In this document: one piece after another, positions 43,481-52,799 of the stretch
How the letters are laid out: each line of letters opens with the position of its first letter
Numbering within the stretch: the stretch's first letter is position 1
Assembly (NCBI RefSeq): GCF_902859705.1
Contig: NZ_CADIJO010000009.1
Location: forward strand, 180,614 to 244,613
DNA from: Achromobacter deleyi
GTDB taxonomy: Bacteria; Pseudomonadota; Gammaproteobacteria; Burkholderiales; Burkholderiaceae_B
Length of the DNA stretch: 64,000 bases
Direction: 5' to 3'
Notes under the pieces: model-generated
What the model was told of the DNA's origin: nothing
The model's input: the letters and a program-made list of their open reading frames with translations, nothing else
Databases searched by the model: none
Translations under genes and position numbers: made by a program

Positions 43481-44428
43481 ATGGAACTACGCCAGCTACG
43501 CTACTTCGTCGCCATCGTCGAACACGGTTCCATGGGCCGCGCGGCGCTGGCCCTGGGCGTGGCCACGGCGGCGCTCAGCCAGCAGGTGTCGCGCCTGGAG
43601 GGCGAGCTGGGCGTGCGGCTGCTGCTGCGCCAGGTGCAAGGCACCACCCCCACCGCGGCCGGCGAGGCTTTCCTGCGCCGTGCGCGGCAGATATTGCGCC
43701 AGACCGAATTGGCCGCCGAAGAAGCGCGCGGCGCCCGCCTGACCGGCTCGGCCACGCTGGGCTTCACCCCGGCCACGGCGGCCGTGCTGGGCGGGCCGCT
43801 GCTGCAAGGCATGCGCGAGCGCTATCCCGAAGTCCGGCTGCATCTGGTCGAGGCGTTTTCCGGCTTTCTGTCGCAGATGCTCAATGCCCGCAAGCTGGAC
43901 CTGGCGGTGGTGTTCCAGACCGACATCGCGCAGCGCTGGCACTGCACCCCGATCCTGCGCGAAAGCCTGTTTGCCATCTGCTCGCCGGCCTCGCCCCACG
44001 GCTTTGCGGGGTCCAGCGTGCGGCTGGAAGACCTGGCCGACAAGCCCTTGCTGCTGCCCAGCCGCGCCCACGGCCTGCGCCTGCTGCTGGACGTGGCGTT
44101 TTCGCAGATCGGCTGCGCGCCGCGCATCGAAGCCGAAATCGACTCCCTGGGCCTGCTGCTGGAAGCCGTGCGGCTGGGCTACGGCGTGACCATTCAGCAA
44201 AGCGCCGTGGCGTCCTGCTCGCCGCGCCCCGGGCTCAGTTTCGCGCGCATCGCCAACACCGGCGTCGGCGTGCAGAACGTGCTGGTGAACCTGGCAGAGG
44301 AAGAAGCCTCGCCTGCCGTCGCCGTGACGGGCAAGATGGTGTTCGAAGTGGCGCGCAAGCTGGTCACCGACCGGCACTGGGTCGGGGCCACGCTGGGCGA
44401 CGGCCCGGGCGCGGGCCTAACGGCCTGA
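43481..44428 (+). CDS. LysR-family transcriptional regulator
   Basis: A 315-residue LTTR with HTH at 1-60 (ELRQLRYFVAIVEHGSMGRAALALGVATAALSQQVSRLEGELGVRLLLR) and a full effector domain. It follows the CMD-like gene by 45 nt on the same strand and overlaps the convergent LysR gene by 12 nt. The likely target is the Bug-CMD operon or the divergent isomerase operon. Confidence 0.92.
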   Translation: MELRQLRYFVAIVEHGSMGRAALALGVATAALSQQVSRLEGELGVRLLLRQVQGTTPTAAGEAFLRRARQILRQTELAAEEARGARLTGSATLGFTPATAAVLGGPLLQGMRERYPEVRLHLVEAFSGFLSQMLNARKLDLAVVFQTDIAQRWHCTPILRESLFAICSPASPHGFAGSSVRLEDLADKPLLLPSRAHGLRLLLDVAFSQIGCAPRIEAEIDSLGLLLEAVRLGYGVTIQQSAVASCSPRPGLSFARIANTGVGVQNVLVNLAEEEASPAVAVTGKMVFEVARKLVTDRHWVGATLGDGPGAGLTA

Positions 44429-45343
44429 ACCGGCCTTGGCCGCCAGCCGCGCGCTGACCCGCCGCACCAGGGTGCAATAGTGCTCGGCAGCCGGGGTCAG
44501 CGGCAGGCCCGTGCGCCGCACGATGCAGATGGGCGGCGCCGGCAAGGCTTCGCGCACCTTGATTTCCTGCAGCACGCCATGCAGCAGCGGATGCTGCAAC
44601 CACTGGATCGGCAGCATCATCAGCAGGTCCGAGTTGACCAGCGCTGTCAGGAACGTCAGGGCGGACTGCGCCTTCATGGCCAGCCGCGGCGCGGGCAACC
44701 CGTGCTTTTCGAACAAGGGGCCGAGTTCTTCCTCGGCCTTGTGGGTGATGGACGTGGTGATCCATTCGGCGCCGACCAGGTCGCGCAGCGAGCGGGCCTG
44801 CGCCAGCGGGTGGTCTTTGCGGCCCAGGATGACGCGGGTGTTGTCGAACAACTTTTCGGATTGCAGCTCGCCCGGCACGCGCGCGGGCACGGGGCCGATG
44901 TAGAAGTCCAGCGCGCCGTCCAGGAGCGATGCCTCGGCCAGGGGATAGACCCCGTCGATGATTTCCAGGTGGGTGTCGGGATAGCGGGCGCGAAACGGCT
45001 TGAGCACGTCGGCGAACAGGCCCAGGTGCGGCGCGGTGGACATGCACAGCGCCACCCGGCCATGCGTGGCGCCGCGCATCTGCTCGATTTCGTCACGCGC
45101 GCGTTCGATCTCGTGGCGGATGGCGCTGGCGCGCCGCAGGAACACTTCGCCGGTGGGCGTCAGGCGCAGGCCCTTGGTGTGGCGTTCGAACAGCGCCACG
45201 CCCAGTTCCTTTTCCAGCTCGTGGATGCTGCGGGTGATGGCCGGCTGGGCCAGTCCCAGGTGGCGCGCCGCCGCCCGCACGCCGCCCCGTTCTGCCACTG
45301 CCAGGAAGTCACGCAAGGTGTTCAGTTTCATCGCTGGGGCCAC
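44417..45343 (-). CDS. LysR-family transcriptional regulator
   Basis: A 308-residue LTTR (an ATG four codons in, at 45331, is an equal start candidate). The HTH is at about 5-65 (KLNTLRDFLAVAERGGVRAAARHLGLAQPAITRSIHELEKELGVALFERHTKGLRLT). It is divergent from the monooxygenase-dioxygenase operon beginning at 45468, the usual LTTR arrangement, so control of that pathway is inferred. Two LysR genes end to end here are unusual. Confidence 0.92.
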   Translation of the reverse strand: MAPAMKLNTLRDFLAVAERGGVRAAARHLGLAQPAITRSIHELEKELGVALFERHTKGLRLTPTGEVFLRRASAIRHEIERARDEIEQMRGATHGRVALCMSTAPHLGLFADVLKPFRARYPDTHLEIIDGVYPLAEASLLDGALDFYIGPVPARVPGELQSEKLFDNTRVILGRKDHPLAQARSLRDLVGAEWITTSITHKAEEELGPLFEKHGLPAPRLAMKAQSALTFLTALVNSDLLMMLPIQWLQHPLLHGVLQEIKVREALPAPPICIVRRTGLPLTPAAEHYCTLVRRVSARLAAKAGSGR

Positions 45344-45364
45344 TCCGCCAAAGTGATGCGAATC

Positions 45365-45401
45365 CGGTATCGGTAAGACAATTTTGCCATCTTTCGGTAT
45401 C
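45365..45401. promoter_or_regulatory. paired CGGTATC motifs in the LysR/monooxygenase divergent promoter
   Basis: CGGTATC occurs at 45365-45371 and again at 45395-45401, exactly 30 nt apart, with related TATCGG sequences beside them, in the short gap between the divergent LysR and monooxygenase genes. The spacing suits a regulator contacting one face of the helix. Confidence 0.4.
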
Positions 45402-45467
45402 TATCGGGGGGTTCTAGGATTCCGTCCAGGCGTCGCCATCCGAGCGGCCGGCACAGGAGACAACACC

Positions 45468-47099
45468 GTGCAACAGCAGGCATCGTTTCGAGTGGTGATC
45501 GTGGGTGCGGGGCCGGCCGGACTGGGCCTGGCCATCGAGCTGGGCGTGCGCGGCATTCCGTGCCTGCTGATCGAACGCAACGACCGCGTGGGCTACGCGC
45601 CGCGCGCCAAGACCACCAACGTGCGCACCCGCGAACACCTGCGCCGCTGGGGCATCGCCGACCGCCTGCGCGCGGCCTCGCCGCTGGGCGTGGACTACCC
45701 GTCGAACGTGGTGTTCTGCACCCGGCTGGCGGGCATGGAACTGGCGCGCCACGAAAACGCCATGTACTGCGCGCCGGGCCGCAACCCGCTCTACGCCGAG
45801 CATGCGCAATGGATTCCGCAGTACACGCTGGAAGAAACGCTGCGCGCCTACGCCCAGTCGTTGCCGTGCGTGCAGATCCGCTTCAACTGTGAACTGCTGG
45901 ATGTGTCGCAGCATCCGGCCGGGGTGCAGGTACGCATGCGCGAGGGCGTCGATGGCAGCGAACGGCAGGTCCAGGCCGACTACCTGGTGGGTGCGGACGG
46001 TGCGCGCAGCAAGGTCCGCGAGCTGATCGGCGCGCGCATGGCAGGCCGCTATGGCCTGTCGCGCAACTTCAACATCGTATTTCGGGCGCCAGGCCTGGAT
46101 CGGGCGCACGGCCTGGGGCCGGCGATCATGTACTGGCAGGTCAACCGCGACGTGCCCAGCCTGATCGGCCCGATGGATCGGGGCGACACCTGGTTCTTCA
46201 TGCCGACCCACGCCGACGGCCACGGCCGCATCGACGACGTGGACGTGGCCGCCTTGATCGGCCGCGCCACCGGCATCGACCTGCCCTACGAAGTCTTGAG
46301 CCGCGACGAATGGGTGGCGAGCAAGCTGCTGGCCGACCGCTACCGCCGCGGCCGCATCTTCCTGGTGGGCGATGCCTGCCACCAGCACCCTCCGTTCGGC
46401 GGCTACGGCATGAACATGGGCATCGCCGACAGCGTGGACCTGGGCTGGAAACTGGCCGCCACGCTGCAAGGCTGGGGCGGGCCGGCGCTGCTCGACAGCT
46501 ACGAGGCCGAACGCCGGCCGCTGCACCAGTGGGTGCTGGACGAGGCCGAGGTCAATCACGCCACGCTGGGCAACCAGCTGCTGGCCGACGGCATCGAAGA
46601 CACCGGGCCAACCGGCCAGCGTATCCGCCAGGAAATCCGCGCACGCATCGAAGTGGAAAAGATGCGCGAGTTCGCGACGCTGGGGGTGGTGCTGGGCTAT
46701 CGCTACGACGATTCGCCAGTGATCGCCGGCGACGCCGGCCCGGCGCCCGAGCGCGACTTCATCAACTACGTACCCAGTTCCCGCCCCGGCGCGCGCGCGC
46801 CGCACCTGTGGCTGCACGACGGCAGTTCGCTGTACGACCACTTCGGCTTCGGCTTCACGTTGCTGGCCGCGCAGTCCGTGCCACCGGGCGAACTGGAAGA
46901 GATCCGCGGCGAGGCCCGCGCCCACAGGCTGCCGTTCACCATCATCCAGCCGCGCGAAGGCGCCGTGGCCGGCCACTACCCTGCCCGGCTGACCTTGATC
47001 CGGCCGGACCAGCAGGTGGCCTGGCGCGGCGACGGCTGGCCGGGCGCAAGCCTGTTCGCCCACGTCACGGGCGCCACGACCTTCAGGAGCGCGCCATGA
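45468..47099 (+). CDS. FAD-dependent aromatic monooxygenase (second copy)
   Basis: A 543-residue class A flavin hydroxylase starting at a GTG with CAGGAGACAAC upstream. The FAD loop GAGPAG is at 13-18, the DG motif is VGADGARSKVRELIG, and the GD motif is FLVGDACHQHPPFGGYGMNMGIADSVDLGWKL. A C-terminal thioredoxin-like domain carries SSRPGARAPHLWL. It heads a plus-strand operon with an extradiol dioxygenase, FAH-family hydrolase, MFS transporter and SDR, so it most likely hydroxylates an aromatic compound to a catechol. It overlaps the dioxygenase by ATGA. Confidence 0.93.
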   Translation: MQQQASFRVVIVGAGPAGLGLAIELGVRGIPCLLIERNDRVGYAPRAKTTNVRTREHLRRWGIADRLRAASPLGVDYPSNVVFCTRLAGMELARHENAMYCAPGRNPLYAEHAQWIPQYTLEETLRAYAQSLPCVQIRFNCELLDVSQHPAGVQVRMREGVDGSERQVQADYLVGADGARSKVRELIGARMAGRYGLSRNFNIVFRAPGLDRAHGLGPAIMYWQVNRDVPSLIGPMDRGDTWFFMPTHADGHGRIDDVDVAALIGRATGIDLPYEVLSRDEWVASKLLADRYRRGRIFLVGDACHQHPPFGGYGMNMGIADSVDLGWKLAATLQGWGGPALLDSYEAERRPLHQWVLDEAEVNHATLGNQLLADGIEDTGPTGQRIRQEIRARIEVEKMREFATLGVVLGYRYDDSPVIAGDAGPAPERDFINYVPSSRPGARAPHLWLHDGSSLYDHFGFGFTLLAAQSVPPGELEEIRGEARAHRLPFTIIQPREGAVAGHYPARLTLIRPDQQVAWRGDGWPGASLFAHVTGATTFRSAP

Positions 47100-48031
47100 T
47101 GCCTTCCACCGCTGCCGTGCATTCCGTCAACCGTTACGTCATGTCCGTGCCGGACTTGAATGCGGCCGAACGCTTCTACCGCCACTTCGGCCTGGACGTG
47201 CGCGCCACCCCGGGCCGGCTGGACCTGTACGCGGCAGGCCATCGCCATTGCTGGGCCTCCGTGTACGCCAATGGCGGCGGCGACAAGCAGCTGGAATACG
47301 TGAGCTTCGGGCTCTACGAGCACGACGTGGCCGAGATGCAGGCGCGCGTGGCGGCGCTGGGAGTGGCGACGGATCCGCATCCGCTATCGGACGGCGACGG
47401 TCTCTGGCTGCGCAATCCCGACGGCCTGCCGATCCAGCTGATCAAGGCGCCCAAGGTGTCGCCCGATGCCAAATCGCTGCCCTTGCCGCACGCAGCCGTG
47501 CCCACTGGCGAACGCGCGGCCGGCCTGCGCAGCCAGGCCGCCCAGGTGCGTCCGCGGCGTCTGTCGCACGTGCTGTTCTTCACGCCCGATGTGTCGCGCA
47601 TGGTGGAGTTTGCGATACGGGTGCTGGGCCTGCGGCTGTCGGACCGGTCGGGCGACCTGGTGGCTTTCCTGCATGGCCCGCACGGGTCCGACCACCACCT
47701 GGTGGCCTTTGCCAAGTCCACCCACGCCGGGCTGCACCATTCCAGCTGGGACGTGGGCAGCATCGACGAGGTCGGCGCGGGCGCCGAGCAGATGCGCGCG
47801 GCGGGTTACGCCGAAGGCTGGGGCCTGGGCCGGCACGTGCTGGGATCGAACTACTTCCATTACGTGCAGGACCCCTGGGGCAGCTACGCCGAATACTCGT
47901 TCGATATCGATCACATCCCGGCGGGCCTGGCCTGGACCGCGGCGGACCACCCGCCGGAAGATGCGCTGTACCTGTGGGGCCCGGCGGTGCCGGACGCCTT
48001 TTTCATCAATCATGAACGGGCGCGAACCTGA
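47096..48031 (+). CDS. extradiol ring-cleavage dioxygenase (vicinal oxygen chelate)
   Basis: A 311-residue two-domain VOC protein. In the C-terminal domain the iron ligands are seen as His158 (RLSHVLFF), His214/His215 (GLHHSSWDV) and Glu266 (DPWGSYAEYS), matching type I extradiol dioxygenases; the N-terminal domain has lost them, as normal. It cleaves a catechol next to the hydroxyls, using the product of the monooxygenase whose stop it overlaps. The length fits 2,3-dihydroxybiphenyl and related dioxygenases. Confidence 0.88.
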   Translation: MMPSTAAVHSVNRYVMSVPDLNAAERFYRHFGLDVRATPGRLDLYAAGHRHCWASVYANGGGDKQLEYVSFGLYEHDVAEMQARVAALGVATDPHPLSDGDGLWLRNPDGLPIQLIKAPKVSPDAKSLPLPHAAVPTGERAAGLRSQAAQVRPRRLSHVLFFTPDVSRMVEFAIRVLGLRLSDRSGDLVAFLHGPHGSDHHLVAFAKSTHAGLHHSSWDVGSIDEVGAGAEQMRAAGYAEGWGLGRHVLGSNYFHYVQDPWGSYAEYSFDIDHIPAGLAWTAADHPPEDALYLWGPAVPDAFFINHERART

Positions 48032-48042
48032 AGGAGCCCCTG

Positions 48043-48903
48043 ATGCGATTCATCACCTTTTCCGTTGGCGACAGCGGCGCCCATTTGGGCCTGCGGCGGG
48101 ACGCCGACCACCTTGTCGACCTGACCGCGGCCGGCCTGCCCCGCCACCTGGAGGCGCTGCTGGCGCAAGGCGACGAGGGCTTGCGCGCCGCGGCGCAGCA
48201 CCTGGCGGCGGCGCGCCACGTGCTGCCGCTGTCGCAGGTGCGCATACTGCCGCCGCTGACGCGGCCGGGCAAGGCGCTGGCGATCGGCCTGAACTACCGC
48301 GACCATGCGGCCGAAAGCCAGTTCGATGCGCCCGCGTACCCGGTGGTGTTCGCGCGTTACCCGTCGTCGTGGGTGGCGCACGGCGAGGCGCTGGTGTGCC
48401 CGCGGGTGTCGACGCAGTTCGACTACGAGGCCGAGCTGGTCGCGGTGATCGGCAAGGCCGGCCGCCACATCCCGGCCGAACGGGCGCTGGACCACGTGGC
48501 CGGGTATTCGATATTCAACGAGGGGTCGGTGCGCGATTTTCAGCTGCGCACCAATCAGTGGACGCTGGGCAAGAACTTCGACGCCAGCGGCGCCTTCGGT
48601 CCCGAATTCGTCACGCGCGACGAACTGCCGGGCGGCGCGCGCGGCCTGCGCATCCAGTGCCGGCTGAACGGCCAGACCTTGCAGGACGCCAATACGGCGG
48701 ACATGATTTTCGACGTCGCGACCCTGGTGGCCGCATGTTCGCAAGCCATGACGCTGCACCCCGGCGATCTCATCATCACCGGCACGCCCGCCGGGGTCGG
48801 GCTGGCCCGGTCGCCGCAGGTCTGGATGAAGCCGGGCGACGTCTGCGAAGTGGAAATCGAACAGCTGGGCGTACTGCGCAACCCTGTCGTTGCCGAAGCC
48901 TGA
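48043..48903 (+). CDS. fumarylacetoacetate hydrolase-family protein
   Basis: A 286-residue FAH-fold enzyme. The core reads KALAIGLNYRDHAAESQF, then the metal-binding FDYEAELVAVIGKAGRHIP with the acidic ligands, NEGSVRDFQLRTNQWTLGKNFDASGAFGPEFV and LIITGTPAGVGLARSPQVWMKPGD. Members hydrolyse or hydrate the ring-fission products of extradiol cleavage, which fits its place 11 nt after the dioxygenase. GAAGGAGCCCC precedes the ATG. Confidence 0.93.
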   Translation: MRFITFSVGDSGAHLGLRRDADHLVDLTAAGLPRHLEALLAQGDEGLRAAAQHLAAARHVLPLSQVRILPPLTRPGKALAIGLNYRDHAAESQFDAPAYPVVFARYPSSWVAHGEALVCPRVSTQFDYEAELVAVIGKAGRHIPAERALDHVAGYSIFNEGSVRDFQLRTNQWTLGKNFDASGAFGPEFVTRDELPGGARGLRIQCRLNGQTLQDANTADMIFDVATLVAACSQAMTLHPGDLIITGTPAGVGLARSPQVWMKPGDVCEVEIEQLGVLRNPVVAEA

Positions 48904-48939
48904 CTGTCGACAACAAGAACATAGATCCAGGAGACAACC

Positions 48940-50262
48940 ATGACCACCCTTGTGAATGCCGCGGGCGCGGACCAGGCGGTAGCCGGCTTTCGCAGCAGGG
49001 TCCTGCCCTTGCTGTTCGCCGGCTACCTGCTCAACTTCATCGACCGCACCAACATCAGCTATGCGCAGTTGCAGATGGGCAGCGACATCGGCCTGTCGCT
49101 GGCCGCCTATGGCTTTGGCGCGGGCCTGTTCTTCTTCGGCTATGCCTGCGTCTGCGTGCCGGCCAACCTGGCCCTGCAACGGGTCGGCATCCAGCGCTGG
49201 CTGGCTTTCGTCTTTCTCAGCTGGGGCCTGGTGGCCTGCCTGATGTCCACCGTACAGGGCGAAAAGTCGTTCTACGCCATGCGTTTTCTGCTCGGCCTGA
49301 CCGAAGGCGGCTTCATTCCCGCGGTGAACTTCTACATCACCTCGTGGATTCCGCCGCGCTATCGCAGCCGGCTGAATTCGGTGTTCATCATGGCGCTACC
49401 CGTGGCGATGATCATCGGCGGGCCGCTGGCCGGCGGGCTGATGGGCATCAACGCCGGCATGGCCGGCTGGCGCTGGCTGTTCCTGCTGGAAGGTTTGCCG
49501 ACGGTGCTGCTGGGCCTGGCGGTGCTGCGCTATCTGCCCGCCACGCCGGCCGACGCCCGCTGGCTCAACGACGCCCAGCGCCAATCGCTGCAGGCGGTGA
49601 TGGCCAGTGAAACGGCGGGCAGCGCGCCTGCCGCCCAGGCATCGTGGCGCCATGGCTTCCAGGTGTTTCGCCAGCCGCTCTTGTGGGGTCTGTTGCTGAT
49701 CCTGCTGATCGCGTACGCGGCGACCTTCGCCCTGGCCTATTTCCTGCCGCTCATCCTGAAGAATCTGTACCACATCACGCCCTTGCAGATCGGCTCGGCG
49801 CTGATGATTCCGAACCTGGTGGCGGCCGTGTTCAGCTACCTGGTGGGCCGCAGCAGCGAGCGCAGCGGCGATGTGCGCTGGCACCTGGCGGCCGTGTGCC
49901 TGGCCGGCGCGGGCGGCTTTCTGCTGCTGCCCAGCGCGGCCGTGGCGTCGATTGCCGCCTTCCTGGCCGTGGTGTCGCTCATCACCGGCTACACCATCGC
50001 CTACTACGGGCCGCTGAACGCCGCTATCCAGAACCGGATCGGCGCCCATGCCGGGCCGCTGGCCCTGGTGACCAGCATCGGCGCACTTGGCGGATTCTTC
50101 GGCCCCACGCTGACCGGTTGGGTCATGCAGCAGACGGGTGGAGAATGGCAGCTGGCCGCCTGGATCTTCGCGTTGACCACCCTGGCCAGCGCGGCGCTGG
50201 CGGTCATCTGCGTGCGCAACGCCCGGGCCGGCGTCAAGCCGCTGGCCGCCTCGAAGGCCTGA
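48940..50262 (+). CDS. MFS transporter, anion:cation symporter family
   Basis: A 440-residue 12-helix MFS importer of the ACS type (phthalate/4-hydroxyphenylacetate permeases). NFIDRTNISYAQLQMGSDIGLSLAAYGFGAGLFFFGYA in helices 1-2 and RFLLGLTEGGFIPAVNFYITSWIPPRYRSR are diagnostic of the family. CAGGAGACAACC precedes the ATG. It probably imports the aromatic acid degraded by the operon. Confidence 0.93.
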   Translation: MTTLVNAAGADQAVAGFRSRVLPLLFAGYLLNFIDRTNISYAQLQMGSDIGLSLAAYGFGAGLFFFGYACVCVPANLALQRVGIQRWLAFVFLSWGLVACLMSTVQGEKSFYAMRFLLGLTEGGFIPAVNFYITSWIPPRYRSRLNSVFIMALPVAMIIGGPLAGGLMGINAGMAGWRWLFLLEGLPTVLLGLAVLRYLPATPADARWLNDAQRQSLQAVMASETAGSAPAAQASWRHGFQVFRQPLLWGLLLILLIAYAATFALAYFLPLILKNLYHITPLQIGSALMIPNLVAAVFSYLVGRSSERSGDVRWHLAAVCLAGAGGFLLLPSAAVASIAAFLAVVSLITGYTIAYYGPLNAAIQNRIGAHAGPLALVTSIGALGGFFGPTLTGWVMQQTGGEWQLAAWIFALTTLASAALAVICVRNARAGVKPLAASKA

Positions 50263-50300
50263 CCCGTTCATCGCACCGACTGCAACCAGGAGACAAAAAA

Positions 50301-51002
50301 ATGACCAACGACCCGATCAAGACCGCCGTCGTCACCGGCGGCGCCAGCGGCATCGGCCAGGAATGCGCCAGGCAACTGCGCGAGGACGGCTGGCGGGTGG
50401 CGGTGTGGGACCGCGCGGGCAATGGCGATGATCCCGCGGTGGACGTGGCCGATTACGCCAGCGTCGCGGCCGCTGCCCGCCGGCTGGATGGCGTGGACCT
50501 GCTGGTCAACGCCGCGGGCATCGCGGGCGGACGCGAACCCGTGGCCGACAAGGACCCGGCCGAATGGGCGCAGGTGCTGGCCGTGAACCTGACCGGCACC
50601 TTCCACTGCGCCCACGCCCTGTATCCCCACCTGAAGGCGCGCCGCGGCGTGGTCGTCAACATCGCGTCGGTCGCCGGCATCACCATGATGAAGGGCCGCG
50701 CGCACTATGCCGTGTCCAAGGCCGGGGTGGCGACTCTGACCCGGTCGCTGGCCAATGAGTGGGCGGCGGACGGCATCCGCGTCCTGGCGGTGGCGCCGGG
50801 CTACGTGAAGACGCAGATGATCGAACGTTCGATCGAGGCGGGCGAGCTGGACGAAGGCAAGCTGGCGGCGATGCATCCGCTGAACCGGCTGGCCTCGCCC
50901 CAGGAAATCGCCGCCGCGATGATCGCGCTGGCCAAGCCGCCCTTCCTGTTCATGACCGGCAGCGTGGTGCTGATCGATGGCGGGCTGACGCTGGGGAAAT
51001 AG
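50301..51002 (+). CDS. short-chain dehydrogenase/reductase
   Basis: A 233-residue classical SDR. The cofactor loop is TGGASGIG (12-19), NAAG is at 70-73, and the active site Ser123, Tyr136 and Lys140 (YAVSK) is intact, with a C-terminal substrate-loop region. CAGGAGACAAAAAA precedes the ATG. It is the last gene of the monooxygenase-dioxygenase operon and may oxidise or reduce a hydroxyl or oxo group of a pathway intermediate. Confidence 0.93.
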   Translation: MTNDPIKTAVVTGGASGIGQECARQLREDGWRVAVWDRAGNGDDPAVDVADYASVAAAARRLDGVDLLVNAAGIAGGREPVADKDPAEWAQVLAVNLTGTFHCAHALYPHLKARRGVVVNIASVAGITMMKGRAHYAVSKAGVATLTRSLANEWAADGIRVLAVAPGYVKTQMIERSIEAGELDEGKLAAMHPLNRLASPQEIAAAMIALAKPPFLFMTGSVVLIDGGLTLGK

Positions 51003-51028
51003 GCTGCCCGTCGCTATAGCCGACCGCG

Positions 51029-51982
51029 TCAAAAACTGACTGCCAGCCCCACCGAGAAGCCGGACACCCCCGTGCCGAACACATACCGGCCCACCAGCCG
51101 GGTCCGCGTCACGATGACGTTGTAGGCGCTGGAATCCAGTTCCAGCCCGGCGCCCACCGACGTCAGGCGGTCAAAGCCCAGCACGCCGCGCTGGTCGCCC
51201 AGGAACTCGGAATGGGTCAGTTCCAGCACGTAGCGCAACGGCCGCTGCAGCATCGTCAGCCCCGTGGGCGCCCGGTAGCGCGCCCACAGGTTGGCCGACT
51301 GGGCGATGGCGTTGCCCTGCACGGCGGCCGAACTGGAAAAGCTTTTCAAGCGGATGTCCGAATAGCGCAGTTCGACATCCACCTCGTAGCCCGGCCGGTA
51401 ATGCTCGTAGTCCAGCATCAGCGAGCCGCCCAGGCCGTAGGCGTTCAGCGAGCCCTTGTCCAGGAACGTCACGTCCTGCCCGGTCTTTTGCCCCACGTAC
51501 CAGCTGGCCGCGCGCAGGTCGCTGGTGACGTTGCCCAGGGCGACGTTGAAAATCGGCCGCAGCTTCAGTTCGTCGGCCAGCTTGAAATCCCAGCCGATGC
51601 CGCCCGTGGCCGACACGCTGTTCCATTTGGTCGGTATCTTGCGGGTTTCGGCGCCCTGCGAGGCAATGAAGGTGGGGTCATAGCGGCTGGCGGCCAGCAC
51701 GCCTTCCAGGTAGATGGGCACCGATTTCGAGATCGTGTCGCCGCCGCCCAGCTGGGTCATGAAGAATTCGGTCGAGCCGGACGTGGTGCCGCCGCCCGAA
51801 CCGATCGACAGCGAACTGGTGGTGATGTCGGGCACGATGGACAGCGACATGATCGCCAGCACGCCGTTGGCGCGCTTTTGCAGATCGTCGTGGTTCAACC
51901 TGACCGTGGGTTGCGCGGCGGCGTCGGCGCCCACGGCGCAGACCTGCGTCGCGATCAGCCAGGGCAACAGGCGCTTGATCAT
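51029..51982 (-). CDS. outer-membrane beta-barrel protein, autotransporter-barrel-like
   Basis: A 317-residue protein with signal peptide (cleavage after ADAAA, about residue 23). A Gly/Ser/Thr-rich stretch (about 58-80) is followed by alternating hydrophobic strands (VSATGGIGWDFKLADELKLRPIFNVALG, LGGSLMLDYEHYRPGYEVDVELRYSDIRL, YVFGTGVSGFSVGLAVSF) and a final Phe, typical of an integral outer-membrane barrel of about 12 strands. I do not recognise a specific family, and its substrate or role is unknown. The DUF4239 gene lies 18 nt upstream on the same strand. Confidence 0.78.
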   Translation of the reverse strand: MIKRLLPWLIATQVCAVGADAAAQPTVRLNHDDLQKRANGVLAIMSLSIVPDITTSSLSIGSGGGTTSGSTEFFMTQLGGGDTISKSVPIYLEGVLAASRYDPTFIASQGAETRKIPTKWNSVSATGGIGWDFKLADELKLRPIFNVALGNVTSDLRAASWYVGQKTGQDVTFLDKGSLNAYGLGGSLMLDYEHYRPGYEVDVELRYSDIRLKSFSSSAAVQGNAIAQSANLWARYRAPTGLTMLQRPLRYVLELTHSEFLGDQRGVLGFDRLTSVGAGLELDSSAYNVIVTRTRLVGRYVFGTGVSGFSVGLAVSF

Positions 51983-52000
51983 GATGGTCTCCGGGCGCCG

Positions 52001-52789
52001 TCATTGCGCGGCGGGCATCGCGCCGCCCATCGCCTGGCGCTGCGCCAGCAGCAAGGCGTCGCTCTGGTCGATGCGGATGGCCCCGATGCGCGGAAATTCG
52101 AAGTCGATGATGATGTACAGCGCAGCGGTCATCACCAGCGCGTAGATCACCTGGTGAAACAAGGTGGCGCGCCTGGCCTGGGCCAGGTTCAGGCCGATCA
52201 GGCAGGCGCAGATCAGCGCCAGGAACCCCAAAAAGAGATAGGTCATGACCGGGGGATGGACTTTCTGGGCGACGGTCTGGGCGCTGGCCACGTCGAACAT
52301 GTCGTTCACGGCGGCGATGTATGACGCGGCAAACGGCGGCGCGGTATTGCGCGCAGCGGCCATCGAGCGGGTCCAGATGTCTTTTTGCAGCGCGCCGACC
52401 TGGACGGCGATCTGGTCGCGGTGGTCCAGGTCGGCGACATGCCGGTAATAGTTGACGCGTTCGTCCACGTAGCGCCGGAACTGGTCGCGCAGCTGGGGCT
52501 GGTCCACGGTGTCGAGCAGGTCGATGCGCAACCAGGCCGTGCCGATGGCGTTGACTTCGCTTACCAGCAGGTTGCGCCGGTCCGCCATGCGCTGCGCGGC
52601 GCCGGAAAAGGTGAAGGCGATCAACAGGCCCAGCAAGGCGAACACCGAGGCCTCGATGGCGGCGGACCCCGCCTTGCCGTGATCGTCCGCATCGCCATGG
52701 CGGCCCAGGGCCTGCCCCAGGCGGATGGCCGCGAGCAACAGGAAGAAAAAGACGATGGCGCCGGCGGCCAGCACAAGTGAATAGTTCAA
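52001..52789 (-). CDS. DUF4239-like membrane protein
   Basis: A 262-residue protein starting at a TTG (52789) with GGAGTGG upstream; no ATG gives a reasonable N-terminus. The topology is an N-terminal helix, a second helix near 45-65 (IEASVFALLGLLIAFTFSGAAQRMADRRNLLVSEVNAIGTAWLR), a periplasmic or cytoplasmic helical part (about 75-175), and two C-terminal helices. The segment after helix 2 with RMADRR and NAIGTAWLR is the DUF4239 hallmark. Its function is unknown. Confidence 0.72.
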   Translation of the reverse strand: MNYSLVLAAGAIVFFFLLLAAIRLGQALGRHGDADDHGKAGSAAIEASVFALLGLLIAFTFSGAAQRMADRRNLLVSEVNAIGTAWLRIDLLDTVDQPQLRDQFRRYVDERVNYYRHVADLDHRDQIAVQVGALQKDIWTRSMAAARNTAPPFAASYIAAVNDMFDVASAQTVAQKVHPPVMTYLFLGFLALICACLIGLNLAQARRATLFHQVIYALVMTAALYIIIDFEFPRIGAIRIDQSDALLLAQRQAMGGAMPAAQ

Positions 52790-52799
52790 GATGCCACTC

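Noticed and set aside
45414..47063. A 549-codon minus-strand frame opposite the second monooxygenase
   Set aside because: It is antisense of a gene with complete FAD motifs.
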